A stretch of 37,852 bases of DNA from the NCBI GenBank assembly GCA_934501115.1, contig CAKSTO010000020.1, positions 1 to 37,852 of the forward strand. The letters are read 5' to 3'. This document shows, piece after piece, positions 15,358 through 23,023 of the stretch. The notes under the pieces were generated by a model. The model ran no database searches and had not been told where the DNA came from. It saw only the letters and a list, made by a program, of their open reading frames with translations. The stretch comes from an uncultured Faecalibacterium sp. (GTDB lineage Bacteria > Bacillota > Clostridia > Oscillospirales > Ruminococcaceae). Position 1 is the stretch's first letter, and each line of letters opens with the position of its first letter. A program made the translations under genes and the position numbers.

Positions 15358-17634
15358 TCAGTGCTTATAGAAATTGATCAGGCAGCCGTCTGCCAGAATT
15401 TTGCGCTCGTCGTCGGTCAGCGGAGCCATATACAGGTCAAACTCCCTGACGGTTTCGCCCAGCACATAGGCCTTGATGTCCTTCAGGTCGCCCTTGAGGG
15501 CTTCGCGGACATTGGGGATAAAGACATAATCCCCCAGACCGAACGGCGTTGCACCTGCCAGCTGCAGCGGCAGCATGCCCCAGTTGATGAGGTTGGAGCG
15601 GTAGCGCTTGGTGGCATACTCGGTGACGATGTTTGCGCCGGCCCCCAGCACCCGCTGGCAGCTTGCGGCCTGCTCACGTGCAGAGCCATCACCGGGCTTG
15701 ACAGCAAAGATCGTGGATGCGATCTGCACATCGTCCCAGCTCAGATCCTCGCAGCCCGGCACCTTGTGCAGCCGTTCCAGAACCTCGACGCTGCCCTCGC
15801 CTGCACGACGAGCCATTTCTTCAGCCTGTACGGCCTTGGCGCGGCTCACATAGTCCGGATCCTTTCGGCTGAGGGTAAACTCGGCCAGACCCAGCGGGTT
15901 CGAGCGATAGGACGAGGTCTCGCCCGAAGGGATCAGCTCGTCCGTGGTGGTGACGGGGTCGGTAATGTAGGAAGCCACCTTCAGCAGCAGATTGCTGCCC
16001 AGCGGCGCGATCTCGGGCCAGTCCTTAATATTGGGGCCCAGCTTGAGCAGCGCGTCGTAGTCTCCCTTGCCAAAGCCCTGATACACGCGGGTATCGTAGC
16101 TGGAAGCATCGTACTGATACTCGGGCACAGTGGGATCGTAATCAACGTCGGTCGCCGGGGTCAGGATGCCGCCATTGGCCGTGGTAGCCGCAATGCTGCG
16201 GGCATCCATCAAAGCTACGCCGGAAAGCTGACCGCTGCCGGGCTTGGAACCCTCGCGGCTGGGGAAGTTGCGGGTCGTATGGCGGATGGACAATGCGCCG
16301 TTGGCCGGCACATCGCCCGCACCGAAGCAGGGTCCGCAGAAAGCCGTGCGGATGGTCGCACCGCTTGCCATCAGATCGTGGATCACGCCGGTGCGCACCA
16401 GCTCCATCATGATGGGCTGGCTGCCGGGATACACGCTGAGGGCGTAGTCGCCGCAGCCGCCGGTATGGCCTTTGAGGATGGAAGCCGCCTCATAGATGCT
16501 GTCGTAAAGGCCGCCTGCACAGCCTGCAATGACGCCCTGATCCACACGCAGTCTCCCGTTCTCGATCTTGCTGCACAGGTCAAGGCTGACATCCTTGCGG
16601 CCGATGAGCTTCTGCACGTCCTGCTCACAGGCATGAAGGATTTCTTCGAGGTTTGCGTTCAGTTCCTCAATGGTGAATGCGTTGGACGGATGCATCGGCA
16701 GAGCGATCATCGGGCGGATCGCAGACAGATCCACTTCCACCACACCGTCGTAGAAGGCCAGATCCGCCGGAGCCAGCCTCCGGTAGTCGGCAGCGCGGCC
16801 ATGTACAGCGAGGAAGCGCCGGGTAGTCTCGTCCGTCTCCCAGATGGAAGAAAGGCAGGTGGTCTCGGTGGTCATGGCATCAATGGCGTTGCGGGTATCC
16901 TGACGCAAAGATGCAATGCCGGGGCCAACAAACTCCATGACCTTGTTTTTAACGTAGCCGCTCTTGAACAGCTTGCCCACCAACGCAATGGCCACATCAT
17001 GGGGGCCGCAGCCTGCAGGCAGAGAGCCGGTCAGATAAATGGCGACAACACCCGGACGGGCGACATCGTAGGTGCGTCCCAGCAGCTGCTTTGCCAACTC
17101 GCCGCCGCCTTCGCCGATGGCCATGGTGCCCAGCGCACCGTAACGGGTGTGAGAGTCTGAGCCGAGGATCATCTTGCCGCAGCCCGCAAACTTTTCACGC
17201 ATATACTGATGGATGACCGCGAGGTGCGGAGGCACAAAGATGCCGCCGTATTTCTTAGCGGCAGACAGACCGAAACGATGGTCATCCTCATTGATGGTGC
17301 CGCCCACGGCACACAGACTGTTGTGGCAGTTGGTCAGCACATACGGAATGGGAAACTTCTCCAGACCAGACGCACGTGCCGTCTGGATGATCCCCACAAA
17401 AGTGATGTCGTGGCTGGCCATGGCATCAAACTTGATCTTCAGGTTGTCAGCATCGCTGCTGGTGTTGTGCGCCTGCAGAATGCCATAGGCCATGGTGCCG
17501 GTCTTTGCGTTTTCGATGGCTGCTGCATCAAAGCCCTTTGCAGCCAGTGCCGCAGCCGCATTTCCGTCTGCAGGTACCCACTCACCGCGGGCATAGTATG
17601 CGCCGCCGGTGCTGCACTTGATCATATCCAACAT
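15358..17634 (-). CDS. Aconitase-family hydratase (YbhJ-like)
   Basis: The 758-residue protein resembles the uncharacterised E. coli YbhJ more than true aconitase. Aconitase-type features are LGSDSHTRYGALGTMAIGEGGGE (residues about 157-179), AGCAGGLYDS, and FCGPCFGAGD, whose two cysteines fit the 4Fe-4S ligands. TRNFPSREG and KRYRSNLINWGMLP (near 690-705) correspond to the active-site and C-terminal swivel regions. It likely adds or moves water on a carboxylic acid, but the substrate is unknown. The ATG at 17634 has AGAGGCG upstream. It is monocistronic, with a strong extended -10 promoter, a long structured leader and a terminator. Confidence 0.85.
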   Translation of the reverse strand: MLDMIKCSTGGAYYARGEWVPADGNAAAALAAKGFDAAAIENAKTGTMAYGILQAHNTSSDADNLKIKFDAMASHDITFVGIIQTARASGLEKFPIPYVLTNCHNSLCAVGGTINEDDHRFGLSAAKKYGGIFVPPHLAVIHQYMREKFAGCGKMILGSDSHTRYGALGTMAIGEGGGELAKQLLGRTYDVARPGVVAIYLTGSLPAGCGPHDVAIALVGKLFKSGYVKNKVMEFVGPGIASLRQDTRNAIDAMTTETTCLSSIWETDETTRRFLAVHGRAADYRRLAPADLAFYDGVVEVDLSAIRPMIALPMHPSNAFTIEELNANLEEILHACEQDVQKLIGRKDVSLDLCSKIENGRLRVDQGVIAGCAGGLYDSIYEAASILKGHTGGCGDYALSVYPGSQPIMMELVRTGVIHDLMASGATIRTAFCGPCFGAGDVPANGALSIRHTTRNFPSREGSKPGSGQLSGVALMDARSIAATTANGGILTPATDVDYDPTVPEYQYDASSYDTRVYQGFGKGDYDALLKLGPNIKDWPEIAPLGSNLLLKVASYITDPVTTTDELIPSGETSSYRSNPLGLAEFTLSRKDPDYVSRAKAVQAEEMARRAGEGSVEVLERLHKVPGCEDLSWDDVQIASTIFAVKPGDGSAREQAASCQRVLGAGANIVTEYATKRYRSNLINWGMLPLQLAGATPFGLGDYVFIPNVREALKGDLKDIKAYVLGETVREFDLYMAPLTDDERKILADGCLINFYKH

Positions 17635-17640
17635 CTCGAT

Positions 17641-17770
17641 CGCCTCTCTTTTTGTAATTCCCGCCCGCCATACCCTGCGGGCACTGCCCCGGCAGAGCGG
17701 TGATGCCGTGGCTCTGCCCTATCCCACCGCGCTGCCGGAACAGGCGGCAACGACCCGGAAGTCGTATTCA
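17641..17770 (-). other. Long GC-rich, hairpin-rich leader of the hydratase gene
   Basis: About 130 nt of untranslated leader precede the hydratase. Visible complementary pairs on the minus strand include ACGAC/GTCGT near the 5' end, GGCAGAG/CTCTGCC in the middle and CCCGC/GCGGG near the 3' end. It matches no riboswitch class I recognise and has no U-tract terminator. It could be a protein- or metabolite-sensing leader or simply GC-rich spacer. Confidence 0.35.
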
Positions 17771-17776
17771 GATTTT

Positions 17777-17785
17777 ATTATACCA
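17777..17785 (-). promoter_or_regulatory. Extended -10 promoter of the hydratase gene
   Basis: Minus-strand TGGTATAAT combines a consensus -10 with the TG of an extended -10. The -35 region (TTTTTC, about 17 bp upstream) is weak, as is usual for this class. Confidence 0.65.
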
Positions 17786-17863
17786 TGAAACCTTTGAAAG
17801 AAAAAGCACTTTTTTTGAATGAATTGCAAACAGTGGCGGTGTTGTTGGCTGCAAAAGCAGCCA

Positions 17864-18958
17864 TTACCCGGTTTTTGAGGCCGCCGGCTGCGGCCTCGGT
17901 GCCGGGCTGTGCGGCTGGAACCGCCGCCTCAACTCCCAAGCCGTCATGCAGCACACGCAGAACGCCACCAGAGCACACTCCAGAGGGACACGGCGCATGA
18001 TAACAACACGCTCCGACAGAGTGCTGAAGACCTCTGCTGTACGCTGCGGAATGCCAAGGTGAAACAACGCCAGCGACAGCGGCAAATGCACGATCCTGGC
18101 TGCAAGCAATGGCCGGAGAGAAACCTCCGCCGGGCAGATCGTGCGCACCTGCAAGAGCACCGAGATCCCCTGCAGGCTCAACGCTGCGCAGCACAGAGTA
18201 CTGGCCCACCACCCGGTGCGGGATGCATAATCGCAGCCAGAGCACACCTCCAGCAATATGGCAGGCAGCAGAGCCAGTTTTTCGGGCAGAAGCGCTCCTG
18301 TTCCAGCCGCAAGAAGCCGGAAATATAGCACAAATCCGCAAAGTTTAAGATAAGTCACTGCCGCCTGCGCAACAAGAACGTCCAATCCGGGAAGGGGCTC
18401 TGTCGCATCGGAAGGCAGTTCTTTCGCTGCCTCTTCAGGCTGGTGCGATCCACACAGCCGATTCAGCAATGCAGCCGAGAGATACCCTGCCAGAAGCTGC
18501 GAAGCGAACAGCCACACCCCCAGCGGCCGGCTGCCTAAAAGATCTTCTCCCACCGTCAGGATCACAAAGGACGGCCCGGAGCAGACACAGGCAGGCAGTA
18601 AAACGGACGCTTCTTTTGCTGTGAGCTGACCGGTGCGCACTGCTTCGGCTGCGGCGGATGCCGCCGGAGCAAACCCTCCCAGAAGTCCTATCAGCAGCAC
18701 CCCTCCTGCGTTTCTGGTTCGGATCCCAATGAGCCGCAGCACCGGCCAAAACAGAAATCCAAGCGTTTTCCCTGCCCCGCATTGTATGACCAGCGCAGAA
18801 ACGATCAAAAACGGGAACAGTGACACCAGAAGCGCGCCTCCGCAGAGCTGCAGACCCTCACACAGGCTGTCCGCGCAAAGCTCCGGCTCCGCAAACAGCA
18901 CGAACGCTGTCAGCAGCGCCAGAAGAAAAAATGCGGTTTTTCGGAGTTTCTGATTCAT
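17864..18958 (-). CDS. ylbJ: YlbJ-like sporulation integral membrane protein
   Basis: The 364-residue protein is a polytopic membrane protein with about eight hydrophobic segments and a nucleoside-recognition (gate) type domain: SLFPFLIVSALVIQCG and later LLGGFAPAASAAAEAVRTGQLT, with LLPACVCSGPSFVI. In Bacillus subtilis ylbJ is a sigma-E gene needed for spore cortex formation. The start at 18958 is supported by GGGAGGG eight bases upstream; longer frames to 19009 lack one. It is divergent from yqfC-yqfD, and the 73-bp gap between the two starts must hold both promoters. The linkage to yqfCD supports the sporulation label. Confidence 0.82.
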   Translation of the reverse strand: MNQKLRKTAFFLLALLTAFVLFAEPELCADSLCEGLQLCGGALLVSLFPFLIVSALVIQCGAGKTLGFLFWPVLRLIGIRTRNAGGVLLIGLLGGFAPAASAAAEAVRTGQLTAKEASVLLPACVCSGPSFVILTVGEDLLGSRPLGVWLFASQLLAGYLSAALLNRLCGSHQPEEAAKELPSDATEPLPGLDVLVAQAAVTYLKLCGFVLYFRLLAAGTGALLPEKLALLPAILLEVCSGCDYASRTGWWASTLCCAALSLQGISVLLQVRTICPAEVSLRPLLAARIVHLPLSLALFHLGIPQRTAEVFSTLSERVVIMRRVPLECALVAFCVCCMTAWELRRRFQPHSPAPRPQPAASKTG

Positions 18959-19031
18959 AAGCGCGCCCTCCCTGTCCATATATATGTAGCAATTGGCCGC
19001 ACATAGCACTGCGGAATGGGAGGGAGCGGAA

Positions 19032-19319
19032 ATGCCGAAAACACACAGCAGGCGTCTGCACCCGCACAGATGGCTGGCTGCGCTGTTCCGCCAGCCGCCA
19101 AAAGGGTTTTACCACACGCCTGCGGTCTACCTGAGTGGAAACCGGATGGAGATCGAGCATTTCCGAGCCATCGCCGCCTACGATGAAAACCGGCTTTGTC
19201 TGCAGATGCCCCGGGGAAGATTCACCTTGTACGGGGAAGAACTGAAGATCCTCACCCTTACCGCGCACCGGCTGACGGTGTGCGGCCGGTTTCTGCGCAC
19301 AGATTTTTCGGATGAATAG
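19032..19319 (+). CDS. yqfC: Sporulation protein YqfC (YabP/YqfC family)
   Basis: The 95-residue protein has the small beta-rich YabP/YqfC domain, with YLSGNRMEIEHFRAIAAYDE and RLTVCGRFLRTDF near the end. In Bacillus it is made in the mother cell under sigma-E and, with YqfD, is needed at stage IV of sporulation. The start at 19032 follows GGGAGGGAG; the frame is open back to 18993 but has no ribosome site. The stop codon TAG overlaps the AGGAGG of yqfD, ten bases from its start, so the pair is coupled. Confidence 0.85.
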   Translation: MPKTHSRRLHPHRWLAALFRQPPKGFYHTPAVYLSGNRMEIEHFRAIAAYDENRLCLQMPRGRFTLYGEELKILTLTAHRLTVCGRFLRTDFSDE

Positions 19320-19328
19320 GAGGCAGCG

Positions 19329-20471
19329 ATGGAACCCATCCGACACTGGGCAGCGGTGGAATTTACCGCGCAAAACGGCAGCACCGAGGCTCTGCTCACA
19401 GAGGCGGCTCTGCGGGGACTGCATCCCTATGGGGTCATTCCCCTGCCCGGCGGTTTTCGCGCCCACTGCGCCGCATGGCAATACCGCCAGTTTGCCGCGC
19501 TGGCCCGAAGGAAGCATGTCCGGCTGCGGGTGCAGAAAAAGCAGGGATTTTATTTTACCCTGCGTCCCCTGCTGCGGCGAGCAGGGGTCTGGGTCGGGCT
19601 GGCTTTGTTTCTTCCTGTTCTCCTGTGGGCGCAGGGATTCGTCTGGTTTGCAGATTACTCCGCCCTGACCCCCGGACAGGCTGCGCGGGCAGCTGCCACC
19701 CTGCGGGAAGCGGGATTACAGCCGGGAGCTGCTGTTACCGATGCAAAACTCACCGCCGGGGAATACGCGCTTGTGCAGAGCGGGGAATTTTCATGGGCAA
19801 GCCTGAACTTCGCCAAAGGGCGGCTGGAAGTGGAAGCCGCTGCCGCCAAGCCTAAACCAGACATTGCCGCCGGAACGCTTCATGGAATCCGGGCAAAATG
19901 CGGCGGCGTCGTGATGAGCACAAATCTTATCAGCGGCACTATGCTGGTGAGCCCCGGGCAGGTGGTAACGTCCGGGCAGGGTCTCATCGGCACAGCACGC
20001 AGTGAACGTGATGGCACGTTGATCTTTGTGCCCGCCGCAGGGACGGTGCGGGCGCAGTTCGAGTGGAGCAGCACCCGGCAGGTTTCGCTGACCATGGACA
20101 GCCCGCAGCTGACCGGAGCATCCGTTTCTGAATATCGTCTGGTTCTGTTCGGGCACACGCTCTCTCTGCCCGCTGCAGCGCCGCTGCCGACGGAGAACGT
20201 CGTGGTGCGGACCCGGCATTTTCAACCGGAGATCCTCGGGCTGTCCCTTCCCATTTCCGTGGAAGAGTGCTGTTTTTACAAGCAGCAGCCGGAAACGATT
20301 TTTCGTACCGAAGATCAGGCTGCCGCACTTGCCCGGATGCAGTGCCTGCAGGCGCTGTTTGCCGAGTGGCCGGACGCAGAGATCATCGCCCGGAAAGAGG
20401 ACTGCGCTGTCAACGGGAATGGGATGGATTACGCCGTGTCCTATACTGTGGCGGCAGATATCTGCGGCTGA
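19329..20471 (+). CDS. yqfD: Sporulation protein YqfD
   Basis: The 380-residue protein matches the stage IV sporulation protein family YqfD. It has a soluble N-terminal part (about 1-85), one membrane helix at about 90-108 (VWVGLALFLPVLLWAQGF) and a long extracytoplasmic part with VNAL-type segments seen here as GTLHGIRAKCGGVV and VVTSGQGLIG, typical of the family's repeated beta domain. In Bacillus yqfC and yqfD form one sigma-E operon. AGGAGG lies five bases upstream of the ATG. The phoH and ybeY genes that often follow in Bacillus are absent here; a convergent hslO follows instead. Confidence 0.88.
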   Translation: MEPIRHWAAVEFTAQNGSTEALLTEAALRGLHPYGVIPLPGGFRAHCAAWQYRQFAALARRKHVRLRVQKKQGFYFTLRPLLRRAGVWVGLALFLPVLLWAQGFVWFADYSALTPGQAARAAATLREAGLQPGAAVTDAKLTAGEYALVQSGEFSWASLNFAKGRLEVEAAAAKPKPDIAAGTLHGIRAKCGGVVMSTNLISGTMLVSPGQVVTSGQGLIGTARSERDGTLIFVPAAGTVRAQFEWSSTRQVSLTMDSPQLTGASVSEYRLVLFGHTLSLPAAAPLPTENVVVRTRHFQPEILGLSLPISVEECCFYKQQPETIFRTEDQAAALARMQCLQALFAEWPDAEIIARKEDCAVNGNGMDYAVSYTVAADICG

Positions 20472-20472
20472 A

Positions 20473-20529
20473 AAAAGCACCTGCAATGCGTTCTTCCGAA
20501 ACCCGGAGAGAGCACATGCAGGTGCTTTT
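20473..20529. terminator. Two-way terminator between yqfD and hslO
   Basis: Perfect 13-bp inverted repeat AAAAGCACCTGCA (20473-20485) and TGCAGGTGCTTTT (20517-20529) with A and T tracts at both ends, placed between convergent genes. Confidence 0.85.
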
Positions 20530-20546
20530 GTATTCCGCTGTTTATC

Positions 20547-21440
20547 TTACTTTTTCTCTGCGGCCTGTGCGTCATACTCCGCAAGCAGACCGTTGAGGTC
20601 ATACTGATACCTGCTGTGGCAGAAGTGACACACGACCTCACAGTGCGGATCCTCATCCCGCATCCGCACAAGCTCTTTGCGGCCAAGGCTAAACAGCATT
20701 TCTCTGGTACGCTCTTCGCTGCAATCGCACTGATAGCGCACCTCGCGCTCGTCCAGCACATTGGGGTTGAACCCGGCCAGTGCCAGCTGCATCATATCCC
20801 CGGGGGTCTTGCCCTCGTGAAGCATGGTGGTGACAGACGGCATCGCCGCAATGTTCTTTTCCAGCTGGTCAATTTCTGCATCGGTGGCACCAGGCAGCAG
20901 CTGCACCATGAAGCCGCCCGCGCACAGGATGGTCAGGTCTTTATCTACCAGAACGCCCAATGCCATAACGGTAGGCACCTGCTCACTGTAGGCGTAGTAA
21001 GCGGTCAGGTCTTCGGCTACCTCGCCAGATACCAGCGGCACCTGACCCACGGTAGGCTCTTTTTGCAGGCTGTTGTCCCGGATGACAGTCAGCACTCCGT
21101 CCTTCCCCACAGCACCGCCCACATCCAGGTGTCCGTTCTCTTTCAAAGGAAGCTCCACAAGGGGATTATCGATGCAGCCCTTCACATTGCCGGTGCCATC
21201 GGTACAGGCAATGACCACGCCGGCAGGGCCGCCGCCGGACATGCGCAGGGTGATCTTGTCCCGGTCATCCTTGAGCATGGAACCCATTAGAGATGCACCG
21301 GTAAGCAGACGTCCCAGCGCCGCGCTGCAGGTAGCACTGGTGGCGTGCAGCTGCTCAGCTTTGCGGACGATCTCGGTCGAATCCACACCGCAGAACACGA
21401 CGCCGCCGTTTTCCGACAGGCCGCGGATCAAATTTGCCAT
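20547..21440 (-). CDS. hslO: Redox-regulated chaperone Hsp33
   Basis: The 297-residue protein is the oxidation-activated holdase Hsp33. It has the N-terminal chaperone domain, including ATCSAALGRLLTGASLMG, and the C-terminal zinc/redox switch with CDC (residues about 241-243) and CHFC (about 274-277), the CxC-x27-32-CxxC pattern. Length is normal. The ATG at 21440 follows GGAGGG. It is the last gene of an engB-methyltransferase-hslO series, with only 3 bases between it and the methyltransferase stop. All four switch cysteines are present. Confidence 0.95.
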   Translation of the reverse strand: MANLIRGLSENGGVVFCGVDSTEIVRKAEQLHATSATCSAALGRLLTGASLMGSMLKDDRDKITLRMSGGGPAGVVIACTDGTGNVKGCIDNPLVELPLKENGHLDVGGAVGKDGVLTVIRDNSLQKEPTVGQVPLVSGEVAEDLTAYYAYSEQVPTVMALGVLVDKDLTILCAGGFMVQLLPGATDAEIDQLEKNIAAMPSVTTMLHEGKTPGDMMQLALAGFNPNVLDEREVRYQCDCSEERTREMLFSLGRKELVRMRDEDPHCEVVCHFCHSRYQYDLNGLLAEYDAQAAEKK

Positions 21441-21443
21441 AGG

Positions 21444-22193
21444 TTATCCCTCCAATTGTGTATACTGCTTGACCGCGCAGAAGAAATAGCGCTGACTTTC
21501 CTCCGTCAAGGCATCGAATGTTTCGCCGTCGCAGACGCTTTCCAGCGAAAATCCGTGTTTTTCCAGCGCAGCGCGGATGGTGTCGAGGTCATAGGTGTAC
21601 TCGTAGAACTGCTCGTGAAAGTGCTCGTTTGTCTCATGATAATCGATGTCCACAGAGATCTCCACACGGCGGTTCACCGCATCGTAATGGTTGCGCCACA
21701 TACAGGAAGCGTCCTCTTCCTCAAAGGTAAATTCGTTGTCGCCCAGAACCTTCTGATGCTTATAGGGCGTGTTCATGTCAAAGAGAAACACGCCGCCCTT
21801 TTCCATAAAAAAGCCTGCATTGGCGATGGCAGTATCCAGATCCGGGATATGATTGAACGTATCAAAGGTGGACACCGCGCCCCGGATGGTGCCGTACAGA
21901 TCGAGCTTGAGCAGATCCTGCCGCAGCAGCAGCAGCTTGCCGGAAAGCCCCAGCTGTTCGGCCTTATCCCGCACGACGCAGAGCATCTCTTCGGACTGGT
22001 CAATGCCGATCATATCATAGCCCGCCTGCGTGAGCATCAACGTCAGCTCACCGGTGCCGCAGCCAAGGTCGGCAAGGATGCCGTCGTGGATGCCGTGCTC
22101 CTTGAGCTTTGCATGGATGTGGGCATACAGGGCGTCGTAATCGGCTTCCCCATTGAACTCATCGTAAAAGTACGCAAATTCGTTATAAGCCAT
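21444..22193 (-). CDS. Class I SAM-dependent methyltransferase
   Basis: The 249-residue protein has the Rossmann methyltransferase fold with motif I ILADLGCGTGELT (about 39-51), the acidic end of strand 2 in MIGIDQSEEML (about 61-71) and STFDTFNHIPD in the substrate side. It resembles the YqeM-like small-molecule or protein methyltransferases; the substrate is unknown. It lies between engB (2-bp gap) and hslO (3-bp gap) on the same strand, so the three are probably one transcript. Confidence 0.88.
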   Translation of the reverse strand: MAYNEFAYFYDEFNGEADYDALYAHIHAKLKEHGIHDGILADLGCGTGELTLMLTQAGYDMIGIDQSEEMLCVVRDKAEQLGLSGKLLLLRQDLLKLDLYGTIRGAVSTFDTFNHIPDLDTAIANAGFFMEKGGVFLFDMNTPYKHQKVLGDNEFTFEEEDASCMWRNHYDAVNRRVEISVDIDYHETNEHFHEQFYEYTYDLDTIRAALEKHGFSLESVCDGETFDALTEESQRYFFCAVKQYTQLEG

Positions 22194-22195
22194 GA

Positions 22196-22798
22196 TTACT
22201 CTGCTTCCCCGTTCTCCGCCTCCACAGCGGCGTTGAGTACTGCCTGCAGTTCCGGAATGCCATAGCCGTTCTCGCCGCTGGTCAGCACCACCTTTTGGCA
22301 GCCGTAGGGTCGGCAGAGATTTTCAAAGTCTTCCAGCGTCTTGGACAGCTGGCTCTTTTTGAGCTTATCGGCCTTCGTCAAAGCCACTACATAGGGGATC
22401 TGATGATAGTGCAGGTACTTGAGCATCTGCAGATCATCGGCACTGGGTGCGTGGCGGCAGTCCAGCAGCTGCACCAGAAGCGTATGATGACGGGGTGCCT
22501 CGAAATAGCTGTTGATGAGGTCGTCCCAGCGTTCACGATCCGCATTGCTGACCTTGGCATAGCCGTAGCCCGGCAGGTCTACGAAATAGCAATCATCCAC
22601 CGAATAAAAATTGATGGTCGCCGTTTTGCCCGGGGTACTGGACACACGCGCCAGATTTTTGCGGGTGCACAGCTTATTGATCAGGCTGGACTTGCCCACA
22701 TTCGACCGCCCCGAAAAGCTCAGCTCCGGGCGGTCGCTCTCGGGCAGCTGGCTGGAAATGCCATAGCTGGCAATAAAATCAGCTTTATTGTAATTCAT
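22196..22798 (-). CDS. engB: Ribosome biogenesis GTPase EngB/YsxC
   Basis: The 200-residue GTPase helps late assembly of the large ribosomal subunit. It has the G1 loop SGRSNVGKSSLIN (about residues 28-40), G2 region RVSSTPGKTATIN, G3 DLPGYG and G4 TKAD. The start at 22798 (MNYNKADF) is chosen because AAAGGAAAG lies upstream; the frame is open to 22849 without a ribosome site. It is downstream of lon, which often adjoins engB in Firmicutes, with a repeat element between them. Confidence 0.95.
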   Translation of the reverse strand: MNYNKADFIASYGISSQLPESDRPELSFSGRSNVGKSSLINKLCTRKNLARVSSTPGKTATINFYSVDDCYFVDLPGYGYAKVSNADRERWDDLINSYFEAPRHHTLLVQLLDCRHAPSADDLQMLKYLHYHQIPYVVALTKADKLKKSQLSKTLEDFENLCRPYGCQKVVLTSGENGYGIPELQAVLNAAVEAENGEAE

Positions 22799-22834
22799 GG
22801 AGCTTTCCTTTCTTTGATAAATGCCATCTATCCC

Positions 22835-23014
22835 AACTCCTTCAGTCATCGCTTACGCGATGCCAGCTGTTCCCCTTCTGGCACTTTGTGCCACCTCCCC
22901 CGGCCGGGGGAGTCTGTCTCAGTGAGGGAGCCTCTGGCGAAGAGGGAAAGCTTTCCGGTATGCCAAAGCCTCCCTCCTTGAGGGAGGGGGACCGCGTCAG
23001 CGGTGGAAGGAGTT
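22835..23014. repeat. 180-bp palindromic repeat between lon and engB
   Basis: The element is bounded by AACTCCTTC (22835-22843) and its exact inverse GAAGGAGTT (23006-23014). Inside are several GC-rich palindromes, such as CTCCCCCGGCCGGGGGAG and CCTCCCTCCTTGAGGGAGG. It shares its left edge with the repeat at 15218-15352 and its layout (edge, GCCAGCT, inner GGAGGCTTTGGCA-like block, closing edge) with the one at 25640-25770. It starts 10 bp after the lon stop and has no open frame with a start site. Confidence 0.7.
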
Positions 23015-23023
23015 CTTTTCCCC

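Noticed and set aside
17778..18341. 187-residue frame inside ylbJ
   Set aside because: It is out of frame with the clear membrane protein and has no ribosome site.
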